Shown: one piece after another, positions 14,054 to 23,061 of the stretch
How the letters are laid out: every line of letters begins with the position of its first letter
How positions within the stretch are numbered: the stretch's first letter is position 1
Source of the DNA: an uncultured Flavonifractor sp.
GTDB lineage: Bacteria > Bacillota > Clostridia > Oscillospirales > Oscillospiraceae
Assembly: GCA_944385575.1 (NCBI GenBank)
Contig: CALWXT010000008.1
Location: 1-41,991, forward strand
Reading direction: 5' to 3'
Length of the DNA: 41,991 nt
Notes under the pieces: generated by a model
Database searches by the model: none
What the model was told of the DNA's origin: nothing
The model's input: the letters and a program-made list of their open reading frames with translations, nothing else
Position numbers and translations under genes: made by a program

Positions 14054-16501
14054 TTACTTGATTTCCCGCACGGGGACATTCCAGATATCCCGGGCGTAGT
14101 CGCAGATGGAGCGGTCGGCGGCAAAGATGCCGGACCGGGCGATGTTCAGCAGGGACATCTTGTTCCAGACCTTGGGGTCCTGGTAGGCACGGCCCGCCCG
14201 GGCGTGGGCGTCCCGATAGCTCTCAAAGTCGGCCAGCAGCAGGTACTCGTCGGCGGCGCCGCCGTCGCCGAACAGCAGGCGGCGGGCAATGTCGTCATAG
14301 GCCACGCCGTCACCGAAGCCCACGTTGAGCTGATCCACCACGGCCCGCAGATCGGGGTTGTGGACATAGTACTCGTAGGACTTGTAGCCCTTCTGCTTCA
14401 GCTCGGCTACCTCATGGGCCTTCAGGCCGAACAGGAAGATGTTCTCGTCGCCCAGCACCTGGTGCATCTCCACGTTGGCGCCGTCCAGGGTGCCGATGGT
14501 CACCGCGCCGTTCATCATGAACTTCATGTTGCCGGTGCCGCTGGCCTCCTTGCCGGCGGTGGAGATCTGCTCGCTCAGCTCGCTGGCGGGCATCAGCTTC
14601 TCCGCCAGGCTCACCCGGTAGTTCTCCAGGAAGACCACCTGCAGCCGGTCCTTACAGGCGGGGTCCTTGGCGATCATGTCGGCCACCGAGTTGATGAGCC
14701 GGATGATCCGCTTGGCTACCGCGTAGCCGGGAGCCGCCTTGGCGCCGAACAGGTAGGTGCGGGGGGCGAAGTCGAAGTGGGGATCGTTCTTCATGTGCTG
14801 ATACAGGTAGATGATGTGCAGCACGTTGAGCAGCTGGCGCTTGTACTCATGCAGGCGCTTCACCTGAACGTCAAAGATGGCGTCGGTGTTGAGCACGATA
14901 CCGTGCTCACGCTGCACCCAGGCGGCGAAGGCCTTCTTGTTCTCCGCCTTGATCTCGCCCAGGCGGGAGAGGACCCCGGCGTCGTCCTGGAACTTTTCCA
15001 GGTCCTTCAGAGCCTGGGGCTGGAGCAGGTACTTATCCTTGCCGCAGCACTCCCGGATGAGGGCGTCCAGCTTGGGGTTGCTCTCGGCCAGCCAGCGGCG
15101 GTGGTCGATGCCGTTGGTGACGTTGGTGAACTTGTCGGGAGTGCGGGTGTAGGCGTCGTGGAACACGTCGTGCTTCAGAATCTCCGAGTGGAGGGCAGAC
15201 ACGCCGTTTACCTTGAAGCAGGCGCACACGCACAGGTTGGCCATGCGCACCTCGCCGCCCCAGATGATGGCCATAGGCGCCACCTTGGACAGGTCGCCGT
15301 GGAAGTAGGTGGTGAGGGCCTGCTGGTAGCGGTTGGAGATCTCAATGAGGATCTGCCAGATGCGGGGCAGCAGGGACTCGATGAGCTGCTGGGGCCAGCG
15401 CTCCAGAGCTTCCGCCATGACGGTGTGGTTGGTGTAGGCGATGGTATGGGTGGTGATATACCAGGCCTCCTCCCAGCCGTAGCCCTCCTCGTCCAGCAGA
15501 ATGCGCATCAGTTCGGGGATGGCCAGGGTGGGGTGGGTGTCGTTGATCTGGATGACATGCTTGAGGTGGAAGTTGCGCAGGGTGCCGTACTCCGCCCGGT
15601 GCTTGCGCACGATGGACTGGATGGTGGCAGACACGAAGAAATACTGCTGCTTCAGGCGCAGGGACTTGCCCTCGTAGTGATTGTCCTCGGGGTAGAGTAC
15701 CTTGGAGATGGACTCGGCCATGGCCTGCTGCTCCACCGCCTTCAGGTACTGGCCGGAGGAGAACAGGTTCATATCCACCGGCGTGGGGCTCTTGGCGTCC
15801 CACAGCCGCAGCAGGTTGCCGTGCTCGGTGTGGTAGCCGGAGATCTCCATGTCCTTGGGCACCGCCAGCACCGTGTCATACCCGGTGTGCTTTACGCGGT
15901 GACGGCCCTGGTCGTCCCACTCGTCCTCCACCTTGCCGCCGAAGTGGACTTCCTCCACCTCATCCATCTTGGGGATGAGCCAGGCATCGCCCAGGCCCAG
16001 CCAGTTGTCGGGCAGCTCCACCTGCTGGCCGTCCACGATCTTCTGCTTGAAGATACCCAGCTCGTAGCAGATGGAATAGCCGGTGGCGGGGATCTCCAGG
16101 GTGGTCATGGAGTCCAGATAGCAGGCGGCCAGGCGGCCCAGGCCGCCGTTGCCCAGACCGGCGTCCGGCTCGGTCTCAAACAGGTCGGGGGCGGAGAAGC
16201 CCAGGGCCTCAATGGCGCCCTTCAGCTGCTCCAGCACGCCCAGGTTATAGGCATTCTTCATCAGGGAGCGGCCCATGAGGAATTCCAGGGACAGATAGTG
16301 GACCTGGCGCTGGTGTTCCTCCACCACCTTGTCGGCGGTCTTCATCTGCCGCTCAGACATAATATCCCGCAGCACCATGGCGCAGGCTTTGAACATATGC
16401 AGGCTAGTGGCCTCCTCCACGTCCCGGCCGAAATTGCGGCGCAGTTTGCCGGTAATGAGGTTGGTCAGCTCTTTCTTGGTGTAGTTGTGCAACGCAGACA
16501 T
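14054..16501 (-). CDS. glgP: Glycogen phosphorylase
   Basis: A PLP-dependent GT35 enzyme that removes glucose from glycogen ends as glucose-1-phosphate. It has 815 residues, usual for bacterial GlgP. The N-terminal half has VHYLSLEFLMGRSLMKN and the DAGLGNGGLGRLAACYLDS phosphorylase signature. The PLP lysine is Lys660 in the motif EASGTGNMKFMMNG. The allosteric N-terminal extension of animal enzymes is absent. The start is slightly doubtful: AGGAG directly touches the ATG at 16501, whereas a TTG three codons later (Leu4) sits 9 bases from it. It is the last gene of the glycogen operon; a 111-base gap with a hairpin separates it from glgA, and a strong terminator follows. Confidence 0.96.
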   Translation of the reverse strand: MSALHNYTKKELTNLITGKLRRNFGRDVEEATSLHMFKACAMVLRDIMSERQMKTADKVVEEHQRQVHYLSLEFLMGRSLMKNAYNLGVLEQLKGAIEALGFSAPDLFETEPDAGLGNGGLGRLAACYLDSMTTLEIPATGYSICYELGIFKQKIVDGQQVELPDNWLGLGDAWLIPKMDEVEEVHFGGKVEDEWDDQGRHRVKHTGYDTVLAVPKDMEISGYHTEHGNLLRLWDAKSPTPVDMNLFSSGQYLKAVEQQAMAESISKVLYPEDNHYEGKSLRLKQQYFFVSATIQSIVRKHRAEYGTLRNFHLKHVIQINDTHPTLAIPELMRILLDEEGYGWEEAWYITTHTIAYTNHTVMAEALERWPQQLIESLLPRIWQILIEISNRYQQALTTYFHGDLSKVAPMAIIWGGEVRMANLCVCACFKVNGVSALHSEILKHDVFHDAYTRTPDKFTNVTNGIDHRRWLAESNPKLDALIRECCGKDKYLLQPQALKDLEKFQDDAGVLSRLGEIKAENKKAFAAWVQREHGIVLNTDAIFDVQVKRLHEYKRQLLNVLHIIYLYQHMKNDPHFDFAPRTYLFGAKAAPGYAVAKRIIRLINSVADMIAKDPACKDRLQVVFLENYRVSLAEKLMPASELSEQISTAGKEASGTGNMKFMMNGAVTIGTLDGANVEMHQVLGDENIFLFGLKAHEVAELKQKGYKSYEYYVHNPDLRAVVDQLNVGFGDGVAYDDIARRLLFGDGGAADEYLLLADFESYRDAHARAGRAYQDPKVWNKMSLLNIARSGIFAADRSICDYARDIWNVPVREIK

Positions 16502-16528
16502 CTCCTATTCTGTAGGATCGCATCAAAG

Positions 16529-16563
16529 CGCTCCGCAGAGGGCCAAAATCCCCCTGCGGAGCG
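16529..16563 (-). other. Hairpin in the glgA-glgP gap
   Basis: A 10-bp perfect stem (CGCTCCGCAG 16529-16538 with 16554-16563), extended by GGG/CCC after one mismatch, lies between glgA and glgP. The minus-strand tail is only CTTTGATG, so it is a weak terminator at best. It could lower glgP expression or protect the upstream mRNA end. Confidence 0.6.
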
Positions 16564-16612
16564 GAATTTTATCACAGCCGTATCTGATTTGTCAAGGGAA
16601 GGAAATCGAACT

Positions 16613-18049
16613 TTACTTGCCTGTTACCCAGCCATAGATCTGGCAGTATTCCTGGGCGGATTTGTCCCAGGAGAAGTCGGCGGTCATGCCGTTCTTCTGG
16701 ATGCCCTTCCAGGCTTTCTTGTCATTGTGATAGAGGTTGACTGCCTCGGCCAGCACTCCCACCATCTCGTGGGCGTTGATGTTGGCGAAGGAGAAGCCGG
16801 TGCCCTCCCCGGTGTACTTGTTATAGGGAACCACGGAATCCCGCAGACCGCCGGTCTCACGTACCACAGGCACGGTGCCGTAGCGCATGGCGATCATCTG
16901 GCTCAGGCCGCAGGGCTCGGAAATGGAGGGCATGAGGAAAATGTCGGCGCCGCCGTAGATGGCGGTGGACAGGTTGGGGGAGTACATCAGGTGGGCGGCG
17001 AACCGGCCGGGGTACTGGTTCTGCGCCTGACGGAAGGACTCCTCAAAGTTCCAGTCGCCGGTGCCCAGCACGATCATCTGGGCGTCCATGGCCATGATAT
17101 CATGGATGGCGGCGTTTACCAGATCAAAGCCCTTGTGCTTCACCAGACGGGAGACACAGGCGATGATGGGGGTATCGGGGCTCTCCCGCAGGCCGGACAT
17201 CTGCTGCAGGGCGGCCTTGCAGTTCTTCTTGCCCGCCATCTGCCGCCAGGAGAAGAACTTGGTCAGGCCCTTGTCCTTCCAGGGATCGTAGATCTCAGTG
17301 TCGATGCCGTTGAGGATGCCCTTGAGCTTGTGTCGGTTGTCGGAGATGACGCCCTCCAGCCCGTGGGCGTAGAAGCTGTACTGCAGCTCGTCGGCATAGG
17401 TGGGAGACACGGTGGTGACGTAGTCGGCGGCGTAAATGGCGCCCTTCATCAGGTTTACGTCCCCGTGGTACTCCAGCATATGCTCGTTGAAGTAGCCGGC
17501 GTTCAGACCGAACAGATCCTTCAGGGTCTGGCTGCCGTAGCGGCCCTGATACTCGATGTTGTGGATGGTGAATACGCTCTTGGTATCGTAGAGCTGAGGA
17601 ATGCGGTGGCGCTCCTCCAGCAGGTAGATGGGCACCAGAGCGGTCTGCCAGTCGTTGCAGTGGAGTACGTCGGGATGCCAGTTCAGGTAGCCCACCGTCT
17701 CCACCACGGCCCGGGAGAAGTAGGCGAAGCGCTCACCGTCGTCATAGTGGCCATAGATGTTGGCGCGCTTAAAGTAGTACTCGTTGTCCACAAACCAGTA
17801 GGTGACGCCGTCCCGTTTCAGCTCAAACACGCCGCAGTAGGGATTGCGCCAGGCCACAGTGATGTGGAAGCACTGCAGGAAGGTCATCTGGCTGCGCCAC
17901 TCCTGGCCAATGCCCTCGTACAGGGGCAGGATGACCCGCACGTCGTGACCCAGTTTGGCCAGAGCCTTGGGCAGCGCGCCGGCCACATCTGCCAGGCCAC
18001 CGGTCTTGATGAAGGGAGCGCACTCTGAGGTGGCAAACAAAATATTCAT
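16613..18049 (-). CDS. glgA: Glycogen synthase (ADP-glucose)
   Basis: A GT5 glycosyltransferase that adds glucose from ADP-glucose to alpha-1,4-glucan. The ADP-glucose-binding KTGGLADV motif starts at Lys15. GT-B landmarks include DVLHCNDWQTALVP, VFTIHNIEYQG, VSRLVKHKGFDL and the C-terminal SISEPCGLSQMIAMRYG with the catalytic-loop glutamate. The length is 478 residues, typical of bacterial GlgA. The ATG at 18049 has GGAG 6 bases upstream; the in-frame TTG at 18061 overlaps that ribosome site and is unlikely. It lies fourth in the operon, 76 bases after glgD, across a GC-rich hairpin. Confidence 0.96.
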   Translation of the reverse strand: MNILFATSECAPFIKTGGLADVAGALPKALAKLGHDVRVILPLYEGIGQEWRSQMTFLQCFHITVAWRNPYCGVFELKRDGVTYWFVDNEYYFKRANIYGHYDDGERFAYFSRAVVETVGYLNWHPDVLHCNDWQTALVPIYLLEERHRIPQLYDTKSVFTIHNIEYQGRYGSQTLKDLFGLNAGYFNEHMLEYHGDVNLMKGAIYAADYVTTVSPTYADELQYSFYAHGLEGVISDNRHKLKGILNGIDTEIYDPWKDKGLTKFFSWRQMAGKKNCKAALQQMSGLRESPDTPIIACVSRLVKHKGFDLVNAAIHDIMAMDAQMIVLGTGDWNFEESFRQAQNQYPGRFAAHLMYSPNLSTAIYGGADIFLMPSISEPCGLSQMIAMRYGTVPVVRETGGLRDSVVPYNKYTGEGTGFSFANINAHEMVGVLAEAVNLYHNDKKAWKGIQKNGMTADFSWDKSAQEYCQIYGWVTGK

Positions 18050-18093
18050 AGTATTCTCCAATCAAATTGATGTGGATATGTAAATACAGGGCA

Positions 18094-18121
18094 GACGGGC
18101 CGGCACGGAGGCCGGCCCGTC
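18094..18121 (-). other. GC-rich hairpin in the glgD-glgA gap
   Basis: A perfect 11-bp stem (GACGGGCCGGC 18094-18104 with 18111-18121) starts 5 bases after the glgD stop. No T-run follows on the minus strand (TGCCCTGTATTT), so it is more likely an mRNA stabiliser or partial attenuator than a full terminator. Confidence 0.6.
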
Positions 18122-18125
18122 CCGT

Positions 18126-19241
18126 TTACACGATTTCGTTCTTGGCGATGGCCAGGGGATAGGTGCTGTGACCCATCAGCATCCGGCCGGGATTGACCCG
18201 CACGTTCTTATCGGTGATGGCGTACTTGAGTACGGCACCGGCCTGGATGGTGGTGCCCTGCATCAGCACGCAGCCGGACACCCGGGCGCCCTTTTCCACC
18301 CGGACACCCCGGAACAGAATGGAGTTTTCCACCTCGCCCTCAATGATGCAGCCGTCGGCCACCAGGGAGTTGATGGACTTGGAGTTGGGTCCGTAGTAGG
18401 TGGAGGGGTCGGAACGGTCCTTGGTACGCACCGGCCGGTCGGGCACGAACAGCTGGCTGCGGATGTTGGGGTCCAGCAGCTCCATGCTGCGGGCGAAGTA
18501 GCCGGCCACCGACTGCAGTCGGGCGGCATAGCCGTCATACACATAGGGGCAAATCTTCAGCTTTCCCGCCATGGCCTGGAGCACGCCCATGCTGAAGGAG
18601 GGGATGTTGTGGGCGGCACAGTGATCCACCAGGGAGAGCAGCAGCTCCTTGGAGAGAATGTAGACCTCCAGGGATTCGCAGCCCTGGGCGATGGAGGGGT
18701 GGACCGCCACGTCGGTGATCCGGCCGCCGGAGCCGATGGAGAAATAGTCCGACTCCTTGGGATCACCCATGGGGCGGGTGGTGCATACGGCGGTAATGTC
18801 GGCGTCGTTGCGGATGTGGGCATCAAAGATGTCCCGCAGGGGCAGGTTCACTGCCACGTCGCCGCCGGCCAGCACCACATAGTCCTGCCGGATGTTTTGC
18901 AGGTAGGAGCGGATGCCGGCCAAGGCGTCCATGCGGCCCCGGTACACGCCTTCCCGCTTACCGGAGTAGCCGAAGGGGGGCAGGATGCGCAGACCGCCGT
19001 GCTTGCGGCTCAGGTCCCAGTCCTTGCCGGAGCCTACATGATCCAGCAGAGACTGATAGTTTGCGTGGACGATCATGCCCACATCGCATATTCCGGCGTT
19101 GACCATGCTGGAGAGCATGAAGTCGATGACCCGATACCGCCCGCCGTAGGGGATGGAGCAGGTGTTCCGGTTCTGAGTCAGTTCCCGCAGGTCGGGGTTG
19201 GAAAGGTAGGAGAAGATGATACCGTGCAGTTTGTTCATCAT
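18126..19241 (-). CDS. glgD: GlgD, non-catalytic subunit of ADP-glucose pyrophosphorylase
   Basis: A 371-residue paralogue of GlgC found in Firmicutes, where a GlgC/GlgD hetero-oligomer is more active than GlgC alone. It keeps the nucleotidyltransferase fold ([32 protein letters not shown]) and the C-terminal left-handed beta-helix ([22 protein letters not shown]). However, the N-terminal glycine-rich substrate loop of GlgC (AGGQGSRL) is replaced by FSYLSNPDL, which is the mark of GlgD. The start ATG at 19241 overlaps the glgC TGA. The ribosome site AAGGAGGTG lies inside the 3' end of glgC, 7 bases upstream, so the two subunits are translationally coupled. Confidence 0.95.
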   Translation of the reverse strand: MMNKLHGIIFSYLSNPDLRELTQNRNTCSIPYGGRYRVIDFMLSSMVNAGICDVGMIVHANYQSLLDHVGSGKDWDLSRKHGGLRILPPFGYSGKREGVYRGRMDALAGIRSYLQNIRQDYVVLAGGDVAVNLPLRDIFDAHIRNDADITAVCTTRPMGDPKESDYFSIGSGGRITDVAVHPSIAQGCESLEVYILSKELLLSLVDHCAAHNIPSFSMGVLQAMAGKLKICPYVYDGYAARLQSVAGYFARSMELLDPNIRSQLFVPDRPVRTKDRSDPSTYYGPNSKSINSLVADGCIIEGEVENSILFRGVRVEKGARVSGCVLMQGTTIQAGAVLKYAITDKNVRVNPGRMLMGHSTYPLAIAKNEIV

Positions 19242-20446
19242 TTCACCCCACCTCCTTTCACATTACGAGTGATCATGGCCTTGGGGGAGACCACGGCATC
19301 CGGCCCGATAGTGAGGTGCTGAGCCACCACGGCCACGCCCCAATCTTCGCTGCCGTCGGGAGAGGCGCCGACTTTAGCCCGCTCGCCGATGACGCTGTTT
19401 TCCGCCACAATGGCGTATTCCACCACGGCACCCGCCTTGACCACGGTGCCGGGCATCAGGATGGAGTAGCGCACCACTGCGCCCTCCTCCACAATGACAG
19501 AGTGGAACAGTACGGAGTTTTCCACCGTGCCGTATACCTCGCAGCCGCCGGTGACCATGGAGTGCTCAATTTTGGCGTTGCTGCCGGTAAAGTGAGGGGG
19601 CTTGGTGGGGGTGCGGGCGAAGATGGGCCACTCGGGATCGTACAGGTCGATACCGTTGTCGGGAGAGAGCATATCCATGTTGGCGTCCCACAGGGAGTCA
19701 ATGGTGCCCACGTCCTTCCAGTAGCCCTGGAAACGGTAGGCGGTCATCTTCTCGCCGGCGCTCAGCATGGCGGGGATGATGTTCTTGCCGAAGTCGTTGG
19801 CGCTCTTTTCGTTCTCCTCATCGGCGATCAGGTACTCCCGCAGCTTCTTCCAGGTGAAGATGTAGATGCCCATGGAGGCCAGGTTGCTCTTGGGCTTCTT
19901 GGGCTTCTCCTCAAACTCGTAGATGTCGTCGTTTTCATCCACGTTCATGATGCCGAAGCGGGAGGCCTCCTCCATGGGGACCTCCAGCACGGCGATGGTG
20001 CAGGCCGCACCCACCTCCTTGTGGCGGCGGAGCATCTGGGCATAGTCCATCTTGTACACATGGTCGCCGGACAAAATCAGCACATACTCCGGATCGTAGG
20101 TCTCCAGGAAGTTGATATTCTGATAAATGGCGTTGGCGGTTCCCTTGTACCAGGTGCCCTTCTCGCCCTCCCGCATGTAGGGGGGCAGAATGTGAACGCC
20201 GCCGTAGGAACGGTCCAGATCCCAGGGCTCGCCGTTGCCAATGTAGGCGTTGAGTTCCATGGGGCGGTACTGGGTCAGCACGCCCACCGTGTCGATGCCG
20301 GAGTTGATACAGTTGGAAAGGGGAAAATCAATGATGCGGTATTTTCCCCCAAAGGGGACCGCGGGCTTGGCCACATGGCTGGTGAGGGCGTGCAGTCGGC
20401 TGCCCTGTCCTCCTGCCAGCAACATGGCGACACATTCCTTTTTCAT
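19238..20446 (-). CDS. glgC: Glucose-1-phosphate adenylyltransferase (ADP-glucose pyrophosphorylase)
   Basis: The catalytic subunit makes ADP-glucose from ATP and glucose-1-phosphate, the committed step of glycogen synthesis. The 402-residue protein has the N-terminal loop [15 protein letters not shown] (8-22), the [20 protein letters not shown] segment, and the catalytic aspartate in [15 protein letters not shown]-terminal left-handed beta-helix follows ([20 protein letters not shown]). The E. coli-type N-terminal activator extension is absent, as in Gram-positive GlgC. The start ATG at 20446 is preceded by GAGGTGA. It overlaps glgD by 4 bases. A 156-base gap separates it from glgB; I see no convincing terminator or promoter there. 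Confidence 0.97.
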   Translation of the reverse strand: MKKECVAMLLAGGQGSRLHALTSHVAKPAVPFGGKYRIIDFPLSNCINSGIDTVGVLTQYRPMELNAYIGNGEPWDLDRSYGGVHILPPYMREGEKGTWYKGTANAIYQNINFLETYDPEYVLILSGDHVYKMDYAQMLRRHKEVGAACTIAVLEVPMEEASRFGIMNVDENDDIYEFEEKPKKPKSNLASMGIYIFTWKKLREYLIADEENEKSANDFGKNIIPAMLSAGEKMTAYRFQGYWKDVGTIDSLWDANMDMLSPDNGIDLYDPEWPIFARTPTKPPHFTGSNAKIEHSMVTGGCEVYGTVENSVLFHSVIVEEGAVVRYSILMPGTVVKAGAVVEYAIVAENSVIGERAKVGASPDGSEDWGVAVVAQHLTIGPDAVVSPKAMITRNVKGGGVK

Positions 20447-20602
20447 TCTATCACCTCAGTCATTGAACTGGATCTTACTATAACATGAAGGAACCGTACC
20501 AGACGATGGATGATTCTGGGTGGCTGCAAGAATGGCCGGAAAGCGCCGCACATGCCCAACTGCCTGCGGTCGTTTCCTCTCCTTCCGGCTCTCTGGTGGA
20601 GC

Positions 20603-22810
20603 TTATTTCCCTTTTTTCTCTGTCGCGCTCTTTTTTTCTGCTTTTTTCTGCGGTGCGGAGGCCTTTTCCTTGACCGCAGGCGTGGGGGCCTTCTCCTTGA
20701 CGGCGGGTGCGGAGGATTTCTCCTTGACCGCAGGCGCGGGGGCCTTCTCCTTGACCGCGGGTGTGGAGGCTTTTTTCCTGACCGCGGGCGCGGAGGCCTT
20801 TTCCTTCACCGCGGGCGTGGAGGCCTTGGCCTTTGCCGCGGGCTTGGCCGCCTTTTTGGCGGTCTTGGTCCCCTCGGCCTTTTTGCGGCGGGCGGGGAAC
20901 TTGCGGGTGCAGCGGTAGATGGCAGCGCTCATGGCGGGCAGTTTCAGGGTAATGGACTGCTCCTTGCCCTGGCTCTCGTTGTACTGGCTCTTCACCGGCT
21001 GGGTATCGCCCAGGCCCTTGCCGCCGAAGGCGGGGTCGTCGGTGGAGAAAATGCAGGTGTAGGCGCCGGGCACCGGCACTCCTACGGTGTAGCCGGTGCG
21101 GTCCACCGGGGAGAAGTTGCACACGATCACCAGCGCGTCGCCCTTGGCATCCTTCCGCAGGAAGGCCACGGTGTTGGCCTGGTTATCGTTGGCCTCGATC
21201 CACTCGAACCCCTCCCAGGAGAAGTCCAGCTCCCACAGCTCGGGGTGGGCCAGGTAGAGGGCGTTGGCCTGCTTGAAGAACTGCTGCAGCTGGCGGTGGG
21301 GTTTGGCCCACTCCGCCTCCGGGTCCAGCAGATGCCAGTCCAGCGAGTGCTCAAAGTGCCACTCGTTCCACTGGCCGAACTCCGTACCCATCATCAGCAG
21401 CTTCTTGCCGGGATGGGCCAGCATATAGGTGTAGAACACCCGCACGCCGGCGAACTTCTCCTCGTTGGTCCCCGGCATCTTGTTGATGAGGGAGCCCTTC
21501 ATGTGCACCACCTCGTCGTGGGACAGAGGAAGCACGAAGTTTTCCGAGAAGGCGTACATCAGCGAGAAAGTGATGTCCTTGTGGTTGAACTGCCGGAAAT
21601 AGGGGTCCAGCTTGATATAGTGGAGGATGTCGTTCATCCAGCCCATGTTCCACTTCAGGTTGAAGCCCAGACCGCCCTCCAGGCCGCCCTCGCCCACCGG
21701 GTGGGACACCCGGGGCCAGGCGGTGGATTCCTCGGCAATCATCATTACATCAGGATGCGCCATAAAGACGTGGCCGTTGAGGGCCTGTAGGAAGTCTACC
21801 GCCTCCAGATTTTCATGGCCGCCGAACACATTGGGGGTCCACTCGCCGCCCTGCCGGCCGTAGTCCAGGTAGAGCATGGAGGCCACCGCGTCCACCCGCA
21901 GACCGTCGATGTGGTACTGCTCCAGCCAGAACAGGGCGGAGGAGAACAGGAAGGAGCGCACCTCATTGCGGCCGTAGTCGAAGACCCGGGTGCCCCAGTC
22001 GGCGTGCTCACCCTTCCGGGGGTCGGCGTACTCGTAGCAGGGCTGGCCGTCGAACTCATACAGGCCGAAGGCGTCCTTGGGGAAGTGGGCGGGCACCCAG
22101 TCCAGAATCACGCCGATACCGGCCTGGTGGAGCTGATCCACCAGCCACATGAAGTCGTGGGGGATGCCAAAGCGGCTGGTGGCGGCAAAATAGCCGGTGC
22201 ACTGATAGCCCCAGGAGGCGTCCAGAGGATGCTCCGTGATGGGGAGCAGTTCCACATGGGTGAAGCCCATCTCCTTCACGTAGGGCACCAGATACTTGCC
22301 GATGTCCCGATAGGAGAGCATCTGGTCATCACCGGTGCGCCGCCAGGAGCCCAGATGGACTTCATAAATATTCAGTGGTTTTTGATAGATGGGATTGGCC
22401 TTCCGGTAATCCATCCAGCTCTGGTCGCCCCACTGATAGCCGGAGAGATCGTACAGCTTGGAGGCGTTGCCAGGGCGGGTTTCGGCGTGGAACGCATAGG
22501 GATCGGCCTTGGCCAGCACCCGGCCGTCGGCCGTGCGGATGGCATATTTGTAACTGTCATACTGGGCCAGGCCGGGAATAAACAATTCCCACACGCCGTC
22601 AGTCAGCGCCTGCATGGGGTGACTGACCTCACTCCAGCCGTTGAAATCGCCCATAACAGCCACGGATTCAGCATGCGGGGCCCACACGCGGAAGATCCAG
22701 CCGACCTGCCCATCCTGTACGGCGGGGTGGGAGCCCAGGAATTCCTGAGCACGAACGCTCTGACCTTTGGAAAAGGCTTCCAGAGCGGGGGCGATGGTGG
22801 ATAAAGACAT
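20603..22810 (-). CDS. glgB: 1,4-alpha-glucan branching enzyme with lysine-rich repeat tail
   Basis: A GH13 enzyme that cuts alpha-1,4-glucan and rejoins it as alpha-1,6 branches. The 735-residue protein has an N-terminal CBM48 domain (about 35-120), a TIM barrel with catalytic Asp307 (LRVDAVAS), Glu360 (MIAEES) and Asp432 (LSHDE), and a C-terminal beta domain ending near residue 640. After that comes an unusual ~95-residue Lys/Ala/Pro tail with six 9-residue repeats of the type ASTPAVKEK, not part of the normal enzyme. The ATG at 22810 has AAGGAG 9 bases upstream; the frame stays open to 22876 without a ribosome site. It is the first gene of the glycogen operon, behind a strong sigma-A promoter with a ~100-base leader. 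Confidence 0.96.
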   Translation of the reverse strand: MSLSTIAPALEAFSKGQSVRAQEFLGSHPAVQDGQVGWIFRVWAPHAESVAVMGDFNGWSEVSHPMQALTDGVWELFIPGLAQYDSYKYAIRTADGRVLAKADPYAFHAETRPGNASKLYDLSGYQWGDQSWMDYRKANPIYQKPLNIYEVHLGSWRRTGDDQMLSYRDIGKYLVPYVKEMGFTHVELLPITEHPLDASWGYQCTGYFAATSRFGIPHDFMWLVDQLHQAGIGVILDWVPAHFPKDAFGLYEFDGQPCYEYADPRKGEHADWGTRVFDYGRNEVRSFLFSSALFWLEQYHIDGLRVDAVASMLYLDYGRQGGEWTPNVFGGHENLEAVDFLQALNGHVFMAHPDVMMIAEESTAWPRVSHPVGEGGLEGGLGFNLKWNMGWMNDILHYIKLDPYFRQFNHKDITFSLMYAFSENFVLPLSHDEVVHMKGSLINKMPGTNEEKFAGVRVFYTYMLAHPGKKLLMMGTEFGQWNEWHFEHSLDWHLLDPEAEWAKPHRQLQQFFKQANALYLAHPELWELDFSWEGFEWIEANDNQANTVAFLRKDAKGDALVIVCNFSPVDRTGYTVGVPVPGAYTCIFSTDDPAFGGKGLGDTQPVKSQYNESQGKEQSITLKLPAMSAAIYRCTRKFPARRKKAEGTKTAKKAAKPAAKAKASTPAVKEKASAPAVRKKASTPAVKEKAPAPAVKEKSSAPAVKEKAPTPAVKEKASAPQKKAEKKSATEKKGK
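20663..20824 (-). repeat. Six 27-base tandem repeats encoding the GlgB tail
   Basis: Six in-frame 27-base units encode 9-residue blocks: ASTPAVKEK, ASAPAVRKK, ASTPAVKEK, APAPAVKEK, SSAPAVKEK, APTPAVKEK. The copies differ mainly at third positions and at the Ser/Pro and Thr/Ala sites, so the reading frame and charge pattern are kept. Such arrays can change in copy number by slippage. Confidence 0.92.
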
Positions 22811-22920
22811 AGGTATCCTCTCCTTGTTGGTAAAAATCCCCAAACCAGGGGACTGTAAACCAAAGAATCTTGTCATTGGTGATAAATAAGCTCCAAATAA
22901 AACGGATCTTATTTGTAGAA

Positions 22921-22949
22921 ATTATACAACCTTATCCTGGGATAGTCAA
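22921..22949 (-). promoter_or_regulatory. Sigma-A promoter of the glycogen operon
   Basis: On the minus strand TTGACT (22949-22944), 17 bases, TATAAT (22926-22921). The predicted start near 22914 leaves a ~100-base leader before glgB, long enough for regulation, but I recognise no known riboswitch or CRE-like palindrome in it. Confidence 0.82.
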
Positions 22950-23017
22950 GACGCCGTTGGGAAAGAACACGTAAAATTTGATATGGTAGGGAAATAAACT
23001 TTTGGGGAGAATGCGCA

Positions 23018-23050
23018 CAGGCCGGAGACGGAACTTCCGTCTCCGGCCTG
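23018..23050 (-). terminator. Terminator-like hairpin after the D,D-carboxypeptidase gene
   Basis: An almost perfect palindrome of 16 bp arms (23018-23033 with 23035-23050) starts 12 bases after the stop codon. The minus-strand tail TGCGCATTCTCC is poor in T, so termination may be inefficient or factor-dependent. Confidence 0.65.
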
Positions 23051-23061
23051 ACGAGGGTATG

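Noticed and set aside
14204-18028. A 1274-codon open frame on the plus strand opposite glgP and glgA
   Set aside because: It is antisense of two well-supported genes, has low-complexity composition (Val/Gly/His/Gln rich) and no ribosome site or domain. It arises from GC-rich codon bias.
20663-20824. CRISPR-like regular repeats
   Set aside because: Units are 27 bases, directly tandem with no spacers, and in frame with glgB; they encode protein repeats.
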